NCBI RefSeq assembly: GCF_026000115.1 | Contig: NZ_AP026867.1 | Span: 3,529,716-3,593,715, forward strand | Direction: 5' to 3' | DNA: 64,000 nucleotides | Source of the DNA: Aureispira anguillae | GTDB taxonomy: Bacteria > Bacteroidota > Bacteroidia > Chitinophagales > Saprospiraceae | In this document: piece after piece, positions 17,273 to 25,974 of the stretch | Layout of the letters: each line of letters begins with the position of its first letter | Numbering within the stretch: position 1 is the stretch's first letter | Made by a program: the position numbers and the translations under genes | The notes under the pieces: generated by a model | Told to the model about the DNA's origin: nothing | Database searches by the model: none | What the model saw: the letters and a program-made list of their open reading frames with translations, nothing else

Positions 17273-18751
17273 ATGGACGTAAAATCGTTAGAGACACAAT
17301 TTGAATCACACCTAAGCACTTGGCGTGAAGATGAAAAAGCAGCTTTAGAATTATTAAAAATAGTAGGTGATCTACGGTTTGATCGTTCTATCGAAATCAT
17401 TCTTTTCCGCCGTGACATTTATGACTCTAGACCTACAGAAGTCATGAACGATCACCTTTTTGCAAAGAATTATTCTAAGCAGCCGATTACGGTTCAGATG
17501 AGTGTAAAAATTGCAAAAGCAATCGCAAAACTTGACCTTGCTCCTTCTCGTATTGATTTGGGAAAATTGGCTACTCAATGGCTTAGCTCAGAAGAGAGCT
17601 GGGATAACATCGATCATTTTGTTGCGGATGAATTAACTGATTTCATTGGTAAAGATGCCAAAGATGCTAAAGTGATCACTCCTAGAGATGTTGTGCTATA
17701 TGGTTTTGGTCGTATTGGTCGTTTGGCTGCTCGTTGTTTAATAGAAATGATGGGTCGTGGCGAACAATTAAGACTAAAAGCTATTGTATTGCGTCAAAAA
17801 AACAAAAAGAATCCATACGAAGAATTGCTTAAACGTGCTTCTTTGTTGCGCAAAGATTCTATTCATGGCAAATTCCGTGGAACAATTAGTGTTGATGAAG
17901 AAAACCAACAATTGATTGTTAACAGTTGCCGTGTTCAAATCATTTTTGCCAATAGTCCAGAGGATATTGATTATACAGAATATAGCATCAAAGATGCTAT
18001 TCTTATTGACAATACAGGTGCTTGGAGAGACAAAGAAGGTTTGAGTCGCCATTTGCGTCCTGGTGTGAAGCAGGTATTGTTTACTGCTCCAGGTAAAGGC
18101 ATCAAAAATATTGTACATGGAATCAATCAAAAAGAATTGAATTTCCAAGAAGATACTGTTTTCTGTGCAGCATCTTGTACAACCAATGCAATTGCTCCAG
18201 TATTAAAAGTATTGCACGATAATCTAGGCATTAACAATGGACATTTAGAAACCATTCATGCTTATACCAATGCTCAAAACTTGTTGGACAATTACAATTC
18301 TAAAGAAAGACGAGGTTCTGCTGCTGCCTTAAATATGGTTATTACATCTACTGGTGCTGCTAGTGCTGTTAGTAAAGTAATTCCTGAATTGGATGGAAAA
18401 CTAACAGGTTCGGCTATTCGTGTTCCTACTCCTGATGGTTCTTTGGCTGTTATGACCTTGAATGTTCAAAAAGAAACTACTGTTCAAGAAATCAACGAGA
18501 TGATGCGCCAAGCTTCTTTGCACGGCAACTTAGTAGAGCAAATCAAATATTCTATTTCTAAAGAATTTGTTTCTTCTGACGTTATTGGTGCGCCTGCTGC
18601 TTCTGTGTTTGATGCTCCATCTACGAAAGTTGGAAACAATGGTAAAACGGTTACCGTTTACGTTTGGTACGACAATGAGTATGGTTATACTCGTCAAGTA
18701 TTGCGTTTAGCTAAATATGCTGCGCAAGTAAGACGTTACCGTTATTATTAG
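17273..18751 (+). CDS. gap: Glyceraldehyde-3-phosphate dehydrogenase, long (about 490 aa) type
   Basis: 492 residues from the ATG at 17273 (MDVKSLETQFESHL). In-frame starts at 17204 (ATG) and 17171 (TTG) would add a basic leader and are less likely. A helical N-terminal extension of about 130 residues precedes the NAD-binding fold (VLYGFGRIGRLAARCLIE). The catalytic part holds FCAASCTTNAIAP with the active-site Cys at 302, HAYTNAQNLLDNY, and the C-terminal WYDNEYGYTRQVL. It oxidises glyceraldehyde-3-phosphate with NAD(P) in glycolysis or runs in reverse. The length matches a group of long GAPDHs in Bacteroidota and some Gammaproteobacteria; classical enzymes have about 335 residues. A strong terminator follows. 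Confidence 0.9.
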   Translation: MDVKSLETQFESHLSTWREDEKAALELLKIVGDLRFDRSIEIILFRRDIYDSRPTEVMNDHLFAKNYSKQPITVQMSVKIAKAIAKLDLAPSRIDLGKLATQWLSSEESWDNIDHFVADELTDFIGKDAKDAKVITPRDVVLYGFGRIGRLAARCLIEMMGRGEQLRLKAIVLRQKNKKNPYEELLKRASLLRKDSIHGKFRGTISVDEENQQLIVNSCRVQIIFANSPEDIDYTEYSIKDAILIDNTGAWRDKEGLSRHLRPGVKQVLFTAPGKGIKNIVHGINQKELNFQEDTVFCAASCTTNAIAPVLKVLHDNLGINNGHLETIHAYTNAQNLLDNYNSKERRGSAAALNMVITSTGAASAVSKVIPELDGKLTGSAIRVPTPDGSLAVMTLNVQKETTVQEINEMMRQASLHGNLVEQIKYSISKEFVSSDVIGAPAASVFDAPSTKVGNNGKTVTVYVWYDNEYGYTRQVLRLAKYAAQVRRYRYY

Positions 18752-18829
18752 ACGCTTTTGTACTAGCTACTAGTACTTAAAAATAATGTTATAGATAGTA
18801 TTTATCTATAATGGTTGTGTTGTTAAAAG

Positions 18830-18859
18830 CTCTCGGATTTTATCTGAGAGTTTTTTTTT
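18830..18859 (+). terminator. Intrinsic terminator after GAPDH
   Basis: An 8-bp stem (CTCTCGGA with TCTGAGAG, one G-U pair) and a 5-nt loop are followed by nine T's (18851-18859). It lies about 80 bp past the stop codon. Confidence 0.85.
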
Positions 18860-18947
18860 ATGGGTTGTTTTTTATTAGCCCAAAACACCTAGTTCTCAAC
18901 GTACAATAATAGGACAGCATTTTAAATAATAACTTTTGTTTTACTAT

Positions 18948-19348
18948 TTGTTCTTTTCTTGATAAAAGAACCAAAATCAAGGGCTAAGACTACGGCTGGA
19001 TAGCTTTAGCTGTTCGAATACTGTATTTAGCGAATGCTTCGCCCGCTAAATACGGACGTATTCTTCACAGAAGCTATACACCAGCCTCCATCATGCCCAC
19101 CTCAATACAAATCTATTAAATTCAAAGATAATGGGTATTTATAATAGAAAGAAGGGGTGGGCATTTGAAAAATTGGAGAACAAAACAGGACGAGTAGTGC
19201 CGTTATTTTTCAAAGAAAAATAAATCGTTCAATTGTTTGAGCGCAGCGAGTTTTGAACGATTAGGCAATAGGAGGACTTGTTTAGTCCAATTTTTCAGCA
19301 AGCCCTAGCGTTTTTTGTTTCTTTTTTTGGCAATGCAAAAAAGAAAAG
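18948..19348. repeat. Composite palindromic intergenic element, about 400 bp
   Basis: The ends are inverted copies: TTGTTCTTTTCTTGATAAAAG...AAGGGCTA at the left and, on the opposite strand, CTTTTCTTTTTTGCATTGCC...TAGGGCTT at the right. Between them are separate nested hairpins. Arms GGCTGG at 18994 and CCAGCC at 19081-19086 enclose a stepwise cruciform with a 10-bp core stem (19023-19032/19044-19053). A second hairpin is ATGCCCACC/GGTGGGCAT (19093-19101, 19156-19164). A third is TGAAAAATTGGA/TCCAATTTTTCA (19166-19177, 19286-19297), with the 10-bp stem AATCGTTCAA/TTGAACGATT inside. No protein is encoded. It resembles repeated non-coding islands common in Bacteroidota genomes. Confidence 0.7.
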
Positions 19349-19471
19349 ACTACTATTGGACAATTCGTAGCTAAGTTTTTTTTAAGAAACAGCCTTACTT
19401 TATTTAATCCTAATTGTTTTATCCTGTATTTATATTTCGAGGACTTTTACGAAATTTAGACCTGTGAAAGA

Positions 19472-20080
19472 TTAGTTAATAATTACTTCCTTTAAAAACG
19501 CCTGCTTTTTCCTAAATGTATCTAAGGCAACCTCTAAGGCATTGACATAAACACTTATATCAGGACTATATCCTAATGGCTTAGTCAAAACCTCCCCTTG
19601 CCAAGTCATCAAAACCAAATAAGGCTGACTAGCCATACGAAACATTCTTTCTTGTAAGTAAGCATTTTTATTCCCTACATTTCGAAACTGCCTAAAGCCA
19701 TTCTCTGTTTTTACCATTTCCTGCTCTGCCAATGGCAATTTTTTTCTATCGTCAACATACAAGATAATCGGGATAAAATCATGGTATAAATAACTCAAAA
19801 TAGCAGGATCTTGAAGCGCAATATCAGGAAAAAAATGCACTCTCGTTCCATAGCCCGTAAAAAGCAAAAAAATTGGTTTGTTCTGCCGCTGCGCACAAGC
19901 TACACCAGCATCAAAGTCGTTAAAAGCCCTTAAAGTCTTAGGATAGAAATCAAATCTATTCTTAGAAAAAGTATATTCTTCTTGCGATGCAGGGGCAAGC
20001 TCACATAGAGGATTTTGAGGCGCTGGATCGCAAGAAAATAAGCATAATATCGCAGCTACAGCAAGCATAAAAGATTTCAT
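19472..20080 (-). CDS. Thioredoxin-fold lipoprotein lacking CxxC
   Basis: 202 residues with a lipobox signal (AAILCLFSC). The domain at about 50-170 matches the thioredoxin_7/DsbD-C type: FDAGVACAQRQNKPIFLLFTGYG, then IALQDPAILSYLYHDFIPIILYVDDRKKLPLAEQE, and the cis-Pro region ASQPYLVLMTWQGEVL. In active relatives FTGxG is followed by CxxC; here TRVH stands in that place, so it cannot do dithiol chemistry. It is lipid-anchored, so probably periplasmic. It may act as a chaperone or a binding partner; this is an inference. Confidence 0.78.
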   Translation of the reverse strand: MKSFMLAVAAILCLFSCDPAPQNPLCELAPASQEEYTFSKNRFDFYPKTLRAFNDFDAGVACAQRQNKPIFLLFTGYGTRVHFFPDIALQDPAILSYLYHDFIPIILYVDDRKKLPLAEQEMVKTENGFRQFRNVGNKNAYLQERMFRMASQPYLVLMTWQGEVLTKPLGYSPDISVYVNALEVALDTFRKKQAFLKEVIIN

Positions 20081-20224
20081 ATTAACAGTCTAGTTTTAAT
20101 CAATGAGCTAGAGTTCTTCTTCATTTTATAAAAATGATAAAAAACTCCCTATTTTTGGACTTAAAGACTTAAATAAGCATACCATCCCTTAAACAAAAGA
20201 CAAAAAAGTCTAAAAAACAATACA

Positions 20225-21718
20225 ATGACAATCAAAAAAATAATTCCTTCTACCCTATTTCTTTTCCTTCTGCAATCTTATGCTCCTAATCTAAACGCAC
20301 AATTAAATCATTACTCTGGTAGCAATGCTCTTAGAGGCAATACCACTGGGGTATACAATACCGCAACAGGAAATGATTGTTTGCGCAATAATTCATCAGG
20401 AAGTTACAATACGGCCTATGGAACAGGAGCCATGTACAACAATAGAGAAGGAAAAAGCAATACCTCTATTGGTTATCAATCTCTTTATAGAAACACCTTG
20501 GGAAAGGAAAATGTGGCAGTAGGTTCCAATTCCTTGAATAGTAATAGTAGTGGCAATTATAATACGGCAATTGGTACTTTTTCTTTGGGCTTTAATAAAG
20601 ATGGAATGAACAATACCGCAGCAGGCTATCATGCCCTAATGAGCAATACTTCTGCTTCTGCCAACACTGCTTTTGGAGCTTATGCCTTGCAAAGTAATAC
20701 CACTGGCGAAAATAATGTTGCGTTGGGTTATTATTCCCTTTATAGCAATATGATTGGCAATAGTAATGTGGCCTTAGGAACCAACACCTTGGGCAATAAT
20801 ACATCTGGAAATTTTAACGTGGCAAGTGGTCATCATTCTATGACCAAAAACACTTCTGGGAGTTTTAATATTGCCATGGGAGGCAAATCATTGCACAGCA
20901 ACATGACAGGATCTAAAAACATTGCAATTGGCCATTTTAGCATGTATAAAAATATCTCTGGCCTCAACAACACTTCTGTGGGTGCTAATAGCATGGAAAA
21001 TAATTCTTCTGGCGATCAAAATACCGCACTAGGTTATCAAAGTCTCAAAGACAACAAAACAGGCAATGAGAATGTGGCAATTGGTTATGATGCACTCAAC
21101 AGAAATACAGCAGGCAACAAAAATACAGCACTTGGGTTTAATGCCTATGCTAGAGGGTTTGCTTATGGAAACTCAACGGCAATTGGTGCCAATGCTCATG
21201 TTTCTGCTAGCAACCAAATGCGCTTTGGAGATGACCGAATAACGAGTATTGGAGGCAAAGTTTCTTGGTCTAAGGTTTCTGACAAGCGATTCAAAATTGA
21301 TGTCAAAGCCAATGTTCCAGGCTTGGCATTTATCAATCGCCTAGAGCCTGTTACGTATTATATTGATGCCGAAAAATTACGAGATTATCAAGGCGTTGAA
21401 GAGTGCCGCATGGAAACTACTGATTTGGTGCGTGAGGCTGGCTTTATGGCGCAAGATGTAGAACAACTTGCTCAAGAGTTGGGCTTTGAATTTAGTGGCG
21501 TGGACAAACCTGCCTCTGTAGAAGATTATTATGGTTTGCGTTATGCTGATTTCACCGTTCCTTTAGTAAAAGCGGTACAAGAATTATCAAGAGAAAATGA
21601 GCAATTAAAAAACAAAATAAAAGCATTGGAACGCCAACAAAAACGGCTCTCTTCCTTAGAAAAAGAAATAGCTGATATTAAGGCACTTTTGGGAACCAAT
21701 GCACAAATTTTAGATTAA
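20225..21718 (+). CDS. Secreted fibre-like protein: 15 x 17-residue repeats plus S74 chaperone domain
   Basis: 497 residues with a signal peptide ending in NLNAQ. Residues 45-299 are fifteen consecutive, ungapped 17-residue units of the form N(T/V/I)AxGxxSLxxNxxGxx (for example NTAFGAYALQSNTTGEN), preceded and followed by partial ones. Such periodic N-x-A-x-G units resemble the left-handed β-roll heads of trimeric adhesins. The C-terminal part (from SDKRFKIDVKANVPG at about 355) is a peptidase S74 intramolecular chaperone, with YYGLRYADFTVPLVKAVQEL and a terminal coiled coil (ELSRENEQLKNKIKALERQQ). In phage tail spikes this domain trimerises the fibre and then cleaves itself off. The protein probably forms a trimeric surface fibre. 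No phage genes lie nearby. Confidence 0.85.
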   Translation: MTIKKIIPSTLFLFLLQSYAPNLNAQLNHYSGSNALRGNTTGVYNTATGNDCLRNNSSGSYNTAYGTGAMYNNREGKSNTSIGYQSLYRNTLGKENVAVGSNSLNSNSSGNYNTAIGTFSLGFNKDGMNNTAAGYHALMSNTSASANTAFGAYALQSNTTGENNVALGYYSLYSNMIGNSNVALGTNTLGNNTSGNFNVASGHHSMTKNTSGSFNIAMGGKSLHSNMTGSKNIAIGHFSMYKNISGLNNTSVGANSMENNSSGDQNTALGYQSLKDNKTGNENVAIGYDALNRNTAGNKNTALGFNAYARGFAYGNSTAIGANAHVSASNQMRFGDDRITSIGGKVSWSKVSDKRFKIDVKANVPGLAFINRLEPVTYYIDAEKLRDYQGVEECRMETTDLVREAGFMAQDVEQLAQELGFEFSGVDKPASVEDYYGLRYADFTVPLVKAVQELSRENEQLKNKIKALERQQKRLSSLEKEIADIKALLGTNAQILD

Positions 21719-21734
21719 TCTTTTCATACAATTA

Positions 21735-22205
21735 ATGCCAAAACAAATGACCAAAGAAATACATCAAGGAGTAGGCTTGCTCATTGGCAATCAAGATCAA
21801 AGTCGTTTTTTTGTACAAATCAAAGATGAGCAATACCCTTTTGAAGCTTGGCGAGGTGCTTGTGCGTTTTGGGGTGGAGCAATAGAAAAAGAAGACGCCA
21901 ATGCATTGGTTGCCGTAGAACGGGAAGTAATGGAAGAAATTCCAGCTGCGGTTCCTATTCTGCGAAATATTAGCAAAACAAAAATTAAGCAATACCTAAT
22001 TAATAATCAGCATGTTCAACAAGTTTTTGGGTTAACCATTTTTGAAGCTATTGTTTCGGATGAACAGCTTGAAAAAATTGCCCAATCTGAAGTTTTGGAA
22101 GGCAAGGGTGTATTGATGAACAGAGCAACGTTATTGCAAGCCCAATGGATTTGGGGCATAGATTTTATTTTTGAAGAATACCTCAAACTCAAAGATAATC
22201 TTTAA
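21735..22205 (+). CDS. Nudix hydrolase
   Basis: 156 residues (152 if the ATG at 21747 is used). The Nudix box is recognisable as WGGAIEKEDANALVAVEREVMEEI, shown here for its key residues GG, E, R-E and E-E; it has one residue more than the consensus GX5EX7REUXEE between the Gly and Arg. The preceding AWRGACAFWGG is also typical. It hydrolyses a nucleoside diphosphate linked to another group, in the cytoplasm, with Mg2+. The substrate is unknown. It starts 16 bp after the fibre gene stop, so it may be cotranscribed, but no functional link is evident. Confidence 0.8.
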   Translation: MPKQMTKEIHQGVGLLIGNQDQSRFFVQIKDEQYPFEAWRGACAFWGGAIEKEDANALVAVEREVMEEIPAAVPILRNISKTKIKQYLINNQHVQQVFGLTIFEAIVSDEQLEKIAQSEVLEGKGVLMNRATLLQAQWIWGIDFIFEEYLKLKDNL

Positions 22206-22450
22206 TTTTGTGGGTTCTAAATACTCATTACTCCGTTAAAAACCTGAACCCAGCTTGCTGGCTCATAAGCGATAGCGCACTAGCTAACCTAGCAGCGCAG
22301 CTAAACAGAGCTTGCGACCTCATGAACATAGTGCACGAGCAGCTTGGTACTGTATACCAACTGGAATGCCTAGCACCGTAGGTAAAAGCGAAGGCACTGT
22401 TTTTTTATGTTTTTTACTAAAAAACCAAAAAATCAACGGAGTATTAAATA
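22206..22450. repeat. Intergenic palindromic element with ACTCCGTT ends
   Basis: The gap after the Nudix gene is locally richer in G/C and full of short palindromes (GCTAGC-, TAGCAGCGCAGCTA-like strings). TAATACTCCGTTGATT read on the minus strand near 22435-22446 matches CATTACTCCGTTAAAA near 22227-22241, giving inverted ends. No frame is open across it. It is similar in style to the other palindromic islands (GCAGCGCAGCTAA also occurs at 2030) but is not the same family. Confidence 0.5.
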
Positions 22451-22579
22451 CTAAAACTGGTCTAATTTTAGTTTAAGAATCATGTATACTGATTACTTTA
22501 ACGCTAATAACTGTATCTATAACAAAAAAATTTACACTAAAAAAATTCATAACAGCCTCCTAAATGTAACCTTACTATT
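22451..22579. other. AT-rich leader before the gene at 22580
   Basis: This completes the 374-bp gap. It holds AT-rich sequence that must contain the promoter for the secreted protein at 22580; no perfect TAnnTTTG was found. Confidence 0.3.
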
Positions 22580-23518
22580 ATGAAAAAATATTTGTTATTG
22601 CTCCTTAGCTTACCACTTAGTTTTTGCAGCTACGCAATAGATAGTGATGTAGATACCACCTTAATTATAGAATCCGAAGCTACTATGCGTGGTTTATTGG
22701 TTGATATATTGACCAATAAAGAACTAAGCATTCGTCAAGAATCTTCTCAAAAACTGGAAAAAATCATGGAAAAAACCCTCAGCCAAAAAGGGGCTTTTGA
22801 GTATGATTTTTCTAATTTGGAAGGCGTTTCATTGGTGCAACCAGAAGACAAAAGTTTTAAGATTTTTACTTGGCAACTATACCTTGACAAAGATCATTAT
22901 CAATACCGAGGCTTTATTCAAACCAAAGAGAATAAGGTGTACAAATTACAGGACAAATCAGACGATATGCGTACGGTAGAGTTTAGTATTTTAAAACCTG
23001 AAAATTGGTATGGTGCTTTGTATTACAACCTAAAAGAGTTCAAATCGGATGGACAAAAGATGTATTTGCTTTTTGGGTTTGATGCCTATGATTTTTACAA
23101 TAGACGCAAACTGCTAGATGTACTTTATTTTGATAGCTCTGGTCGACCAAGATTTGGAAAAACAGTGCTTGAAATGAAAGATGGCTTTGGCAGAAAACGC
23201 AAGGTAAAACGTTTTGTCATGGAATATTCTTCTAGTGTTAATGTAACGCTCAACTATTCTGAAGAACAAGAGATGGTTGTTTATGACCATCTTATTTATG
23301 GCTCTCCCATCAAAAGTGCAGGACCAAGCAATGTTCCAGATGGCAGTTATTCGGGCTTAAAATTGTCTAAGGATGGTACTTGGGAATTTGTTGATAAAGT
23401 TCACAAGGATGACCCTGCCAATGTTCTTGTAGATGCAACGAGTTATGAAAGAATTCTACAAAATGAAAAAGCAAAATCAAAAACTAAAAAGAAAGACTTA
23501 TTTGGTCGACGCAAATAA
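22580..23518 (+). CDS. Secreted hypothetical protein, 312 aa
   Basis: A signal peptide (MKKYLLLLLSLPLSFCSYA) is followed by a Bacteroidota-type soluble domain. There is a short helical region (NKELSIRQESSQKLEKIMEK), then a β-rich part with FKIFTWQLYLDKDHYQYRG, SDDMRTVEFSILKPENWYGA and LLFGFDAYDFYNRRKLLDVL, and a basic C-terminal tail (KAKSKTKKKDLFGRRK). Proteins of this pattern are common in Saprospiria-like genomes and have no assigned role. A strong terminator follows. Confidence 0.7.
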   Translation: MKKYLLLLLSLPLSFCSYAIDSDVDTTLIIESEATMRGLLVDILTNKELSIRQESSQKLEKIMEKTLSQKGAFEYDFSNLEGVSLVQPEDKSFKIFTWQLYLDKDHYQYRGFIQTKENKVYKLQDKSDDMRTVEFSILKPENWYGALYYNLKEFKSDGQKMYLLFGFDAYDFYNRRKLLDVLYFDSSGRPRFGKTVLEMKDGFGRKRKVKRFVMEYSSSVNVTLNYSEEQEMVVYDHLIYGSPIKSAGPSNVPDGSYSGLKLSKDGTWEFVDKVHKDDPANVLVDATSYERILQNEKAKSKTKKKDLFGRRK

Positions 23519-23541
23519 ATAAAAAACCGCTTATTTTCCTT

Positions 23542-23582
23542 TAAAATAGGACTAATCAACTTACAGATTAGTCCTATTTTTT
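23542..23582 (+). terminator. Intrinsic terminator after the gene at 22580
   Basis: A perfect 15-bp stem (AAAATAGGACTAATC at 23542-23556 and complement at 23565-23579) with an 8-nt loop and a run of seven T's. It begins 24 bp after the stop. Confidence 0.9.
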
Positions 23583-23644
23583 TGCTACTTTAGCTGTTTG
23601 AAATCTAGTGTAATAAATTCTATATCCTTTTTAGATCTAAATAT

Positions 23645-24142
23645 ATGTATACATTGTGGTTGATGCCTGACGAAGCTGCTTACCAAAAACTAAGTAGGTT
23701 GATTGTGGATTTGAGCACCACACATGACACCCCTACCTTTGAACCGCACGTCACCTTGTTGAGTGGTATTATCGACAAAGAAACAATTGCCATTCAAAAA
23801 GCAGAAGAATTAGCCAATAGTTTAATCCCTGTCTCTGCCACCTTAACGAGAATTGAATTTCTAGAGGTCTATTATCGTTGTTTGTTTTTTTGTACCAATC
23901 AAAGTGAAGATTTGATGGAAGCAAGAACCTTAGCAGAAGAAATTTTTGAACATACCCAAATCAATCCATTTATTCCACACGTTAGTTTTCTTTATGGCTC
24001 TTTACCTATTTTTCAGAAGGAAGCCATTATAGGAGCACTTGGAGATAGCTTTTTTATGGATTTTAGAATGCCCAAATTGCGATTAGTAGAAACCCGACGC
24101 ACTCCAGAACATTGGCGATTAATGGCAGAATTTGATTTGTAA
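23645..24142 (+). CDS. 2H phosphoesterase, cyclic phosphodiesterase-like
   Basis: 165 residues. The two catalytic HxT/S motifs are HVTLLSG at about residues 36-42 and HVSFLYG at about 114-120, placed as in plant and yeast cyclic nucleotide phosphodiesterases (CPDase). The fold opens 2',3'-cyclic phosphates such as ADP-ribose-1",2"-cyclic phosphate or RNA ends. It has no signal peptide, so it is cytoplasmic. It is convergent with the gene at 24149, 6 bp away. Confidence 0.85.
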   Translation: MYTLWLMPDEAAYQKLSRLIVDLSTTHDTPTFEPHVTLLSGIIDKETIAIQKAEELANSLIPVSATLTRIEFLEVYYRCLFFCTNQSEDLMEARTLAEEIFEHTQINPFIPHVSFLYGSLPIFQKEAIIGALGDSFFMDFRMPKLRLVETRRTPEHWRLMAEFDL

Positions 24143-24148
24143 GCCACT

Positions 24149-25093
24149 CTAATCGTACACAATTGAGCGTTCTATAATCTGTTGTACGCTCCCTTTTTTA
24201 TAGTGTGTTTGACAGGTCCAATTTCCATGCTCGTCAAAGGTATACGTATAAGAAGTTAACGGCTCTTTCTCAGCAGGAGCTTGATAAGTAATCAAATTTC
24301 CACGCTCATCATATCTAGAATAAGAAGTAAAGGTAAAATTGTCTAAATGGTTTTTGATGGTGTGCTCTTTTACATAATCGTTCTTATCATAACTGTAATA
24401 ATTAGTTTGGTGCAATTGATCTTTATTGTTGTAAGTATATTCCTCTACTACCAACCCTTTTTTATTGTAGACAAATTCGTACTTTGAAGCAGTATAACGA
24501 CTAGAAGGCGCATGTACATCGGTTTCTTTCAAAAGCCCTTTGGGCGAATACGTATGTATATAACGAACTAATAAGGTATTGTCAGCACCATAAATAGACT
24601 CTGCTGCAAGCTCTCCAAAACCATTGTAAACATAGGCAACCTGCTCTATCCTATAGTTTCTATGATCGTACATATTTTTCTTAACCAGCAACCTTTTCTT
24701 TTTGTACTTATATTCATAATAGAAAATCAACTCATTAGCAGCATCATAACACTTTTTCTCTTGAATATATCCTTTTTTATTAAATTCAATATCCCAGTTT
24801 TCGAGCGGGTCGAGCATTAGATGACGTTTTTTGATGATGCCATTTTTCTTTCCTGCATCATAAACACGTTGGGAGATAGATTTTATGGCTCCTTTTAATC
24901 TCATTTTTTCAAGATCCGAAGCCACAGCATTCCCGATTGTTTTCCCTTTAAAAGCACCCAAAAAAAGCACCACAACAAGACTTCCCCACAAAACAATCCC
25001 CCTTTTCCAGACGTTAAAGAGTAGCCTTTGAGTACCAATCTTATTATGGGTACTGCTAGTAACGTTTTGCTGCCTTGTAGTTGCTGCCTCCAT
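24149..25093 (-). CDS. Membrane-anchored protein with YD/RHS-like repeats
   Basis: 314 residues. After a Gln/Thr-rich start, a hydrophobic segment at about 33-50 (GIVLWGSLVVVLFLGAF) anchors the protein. From residue 85 the chain is a run of degenerate tyrosine-rich β-hairpins: YDAANELIFYYEYKYKK, YVYNGFGELAAESIYG, YEFVYNKKGLVVEEYTY, YSYDKNDYVKEH, YSRYDERGNLITYQ, YTFDEHGNWTCQTHY. This is the pattern of YD/RHS-like repeats and of small Bacteroidota 'hypothetical' envelope proteins. It lies 6 bp downstream of the DUF2452 gene, so the two form an operon. Function unknown. Confidence 0.7.
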   Translation of the reverse strand: MEAATTRQQNVTSSTHNKIGTQRLLFNVWKRGIVLWGSLVVVLFLGAFKGKTIGNAVASDLEKMRLKGAIKSISQRVYDAGKKNGIIKKRHLMLDPLENWDIEFNKKGYIQEKKCYDAANELIFYYEYKYKKKRLLVKKNMYDHRNYRIEQVAYVYNGFGELAAESIYGADNTLLVRYIHTYSPKGLLKETDVHAPSSRYTASKYEFVYNKKGLVVEEYTYNNKDQLHQTNYYSYDKNDYVKEHTIKNHLDNFTFTSYSRYDERGNLITYQAPAEKEPLTSYTYTFDEHGNWTCQTHYKKGSVQQIIERSIVYD

Positions 25094-25099
25094 GATTAA

Positions 25100-25552
25100 T
25101 TATTCAAGTATTTCCCAAGTATGATCCGCCAATAAAGCTATTGTTGCCAAAAAGCTATTAAAAGGACAGCCCTTCCTCCCCCATTCGTTAGGACCAACAA
25201 CAGACAACACAGCCGTTTCATCCGCACGTTGATAAAGATGATACGTTTTGCCTATAAGTGGTTTAAATCCCATTTCTGCTCCATAAATAATTTCAGAAAT
25301 TTCAACTCTTTTTTTAATTTTTTGTGCCTGCTCTGCCAACAATTGCATTTGCTTTCGAATTTGTTCCAATTGCAAATCTGTTTGTTTATGCATAGCTTTT
25401 ACGGCCAGCCCTTTTGTTTTCCCTTGGTCTATTGGTTTGATAACAGCTCCTCCTACCGTATGAGCATAAGGTAAGCTATGAGGAGTCTCTGTGATCTTGT
25501 CCTCATCAATAGGGTTAATAAACGTTTCTTTATTATTTATATCGTTTTTCAT
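25100..25552 (-). CDS. DUF2452 family protein
   Basis: 150 residues. LPYAHTVGGAVIKPIDQGK at about 27-45, LAVKAMHKQTDLQLEQIRKQ and IIYGAEMGFKPLIGKTYHLY followed by a WGR...FLATIALLADHTWEILE end match the conserved pattern of DUF2452, a soluble protein of unknown function found in Bacteroidota and eukaryotes. It has no signal peptide. It is the first gene of a two-gene operon with the YD-repeat protein. Confidence 0.8.
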   Translation of the reverse strand: MKNDINNKETFINPIDEDKITETPHSLPYAHTVGGAVIKPIDQGKTKGLAVKAMHKQTDLQLEQIRKQMQLLAEQAQKIKKRVEISEIIYGAEMGFKPLIGKTYHLYQRADETAVLSVVGPNEWGRKGCPFNSFLATIALLADHTWEILE

Positions 25553-25974
25553 TCTATTTCTATTTTAACTACTCGCTTAACAAGTCTTATATTCCTCCTT
25601 TCAATCTATTTAAAACAAATCTTTATGGCACTTTGTTTCAAGTTATCCTTATATCATTACTCCATTGAAAAATCGTATTAAACGGATCAATAGCCCTAAA
25701 CAAAGCATAAGCTATAATCTTTTCTAATTTTTCAAATCTTTAGAACAGTCAAAAATACAACTTTTTCTCTTATTTGGATTGATTTATATTCTTCCATGTT
25801 TCTAATTTATTTCGCTCCAAATCAACTTAAAAAAAAACAGTTTCATACACACTTAATTATCAACAATTAATAAATCACACAATATACACTACGATAACCC
25901 TTCAAAAAATCTTCTCTTTTTTTTAGCAACAAATAAGTTTTTCTATCAAGTATTATTCCTTCTGTTATAAAGAG
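25553..25974. other. AT-rich intergenic region
   Basis: The first part of a 600-bp gap between the divergent DUF2452 gene and the first solute-binding protein. No open frame of coding character and no strong palindrome was seen. It presumably holds the promoter of the DUF2452 operon on the minus strand. Confidence 0.4.

Noticed and set aside
20357-21121. Regular 51-bp DNA periodicity, at first sight array-like
   Set aside because: It is in-frame coding sequence for 17-residue protein repeats with varying codons; there are no identical spaced direct repeats, so it is not a CRISPR array.
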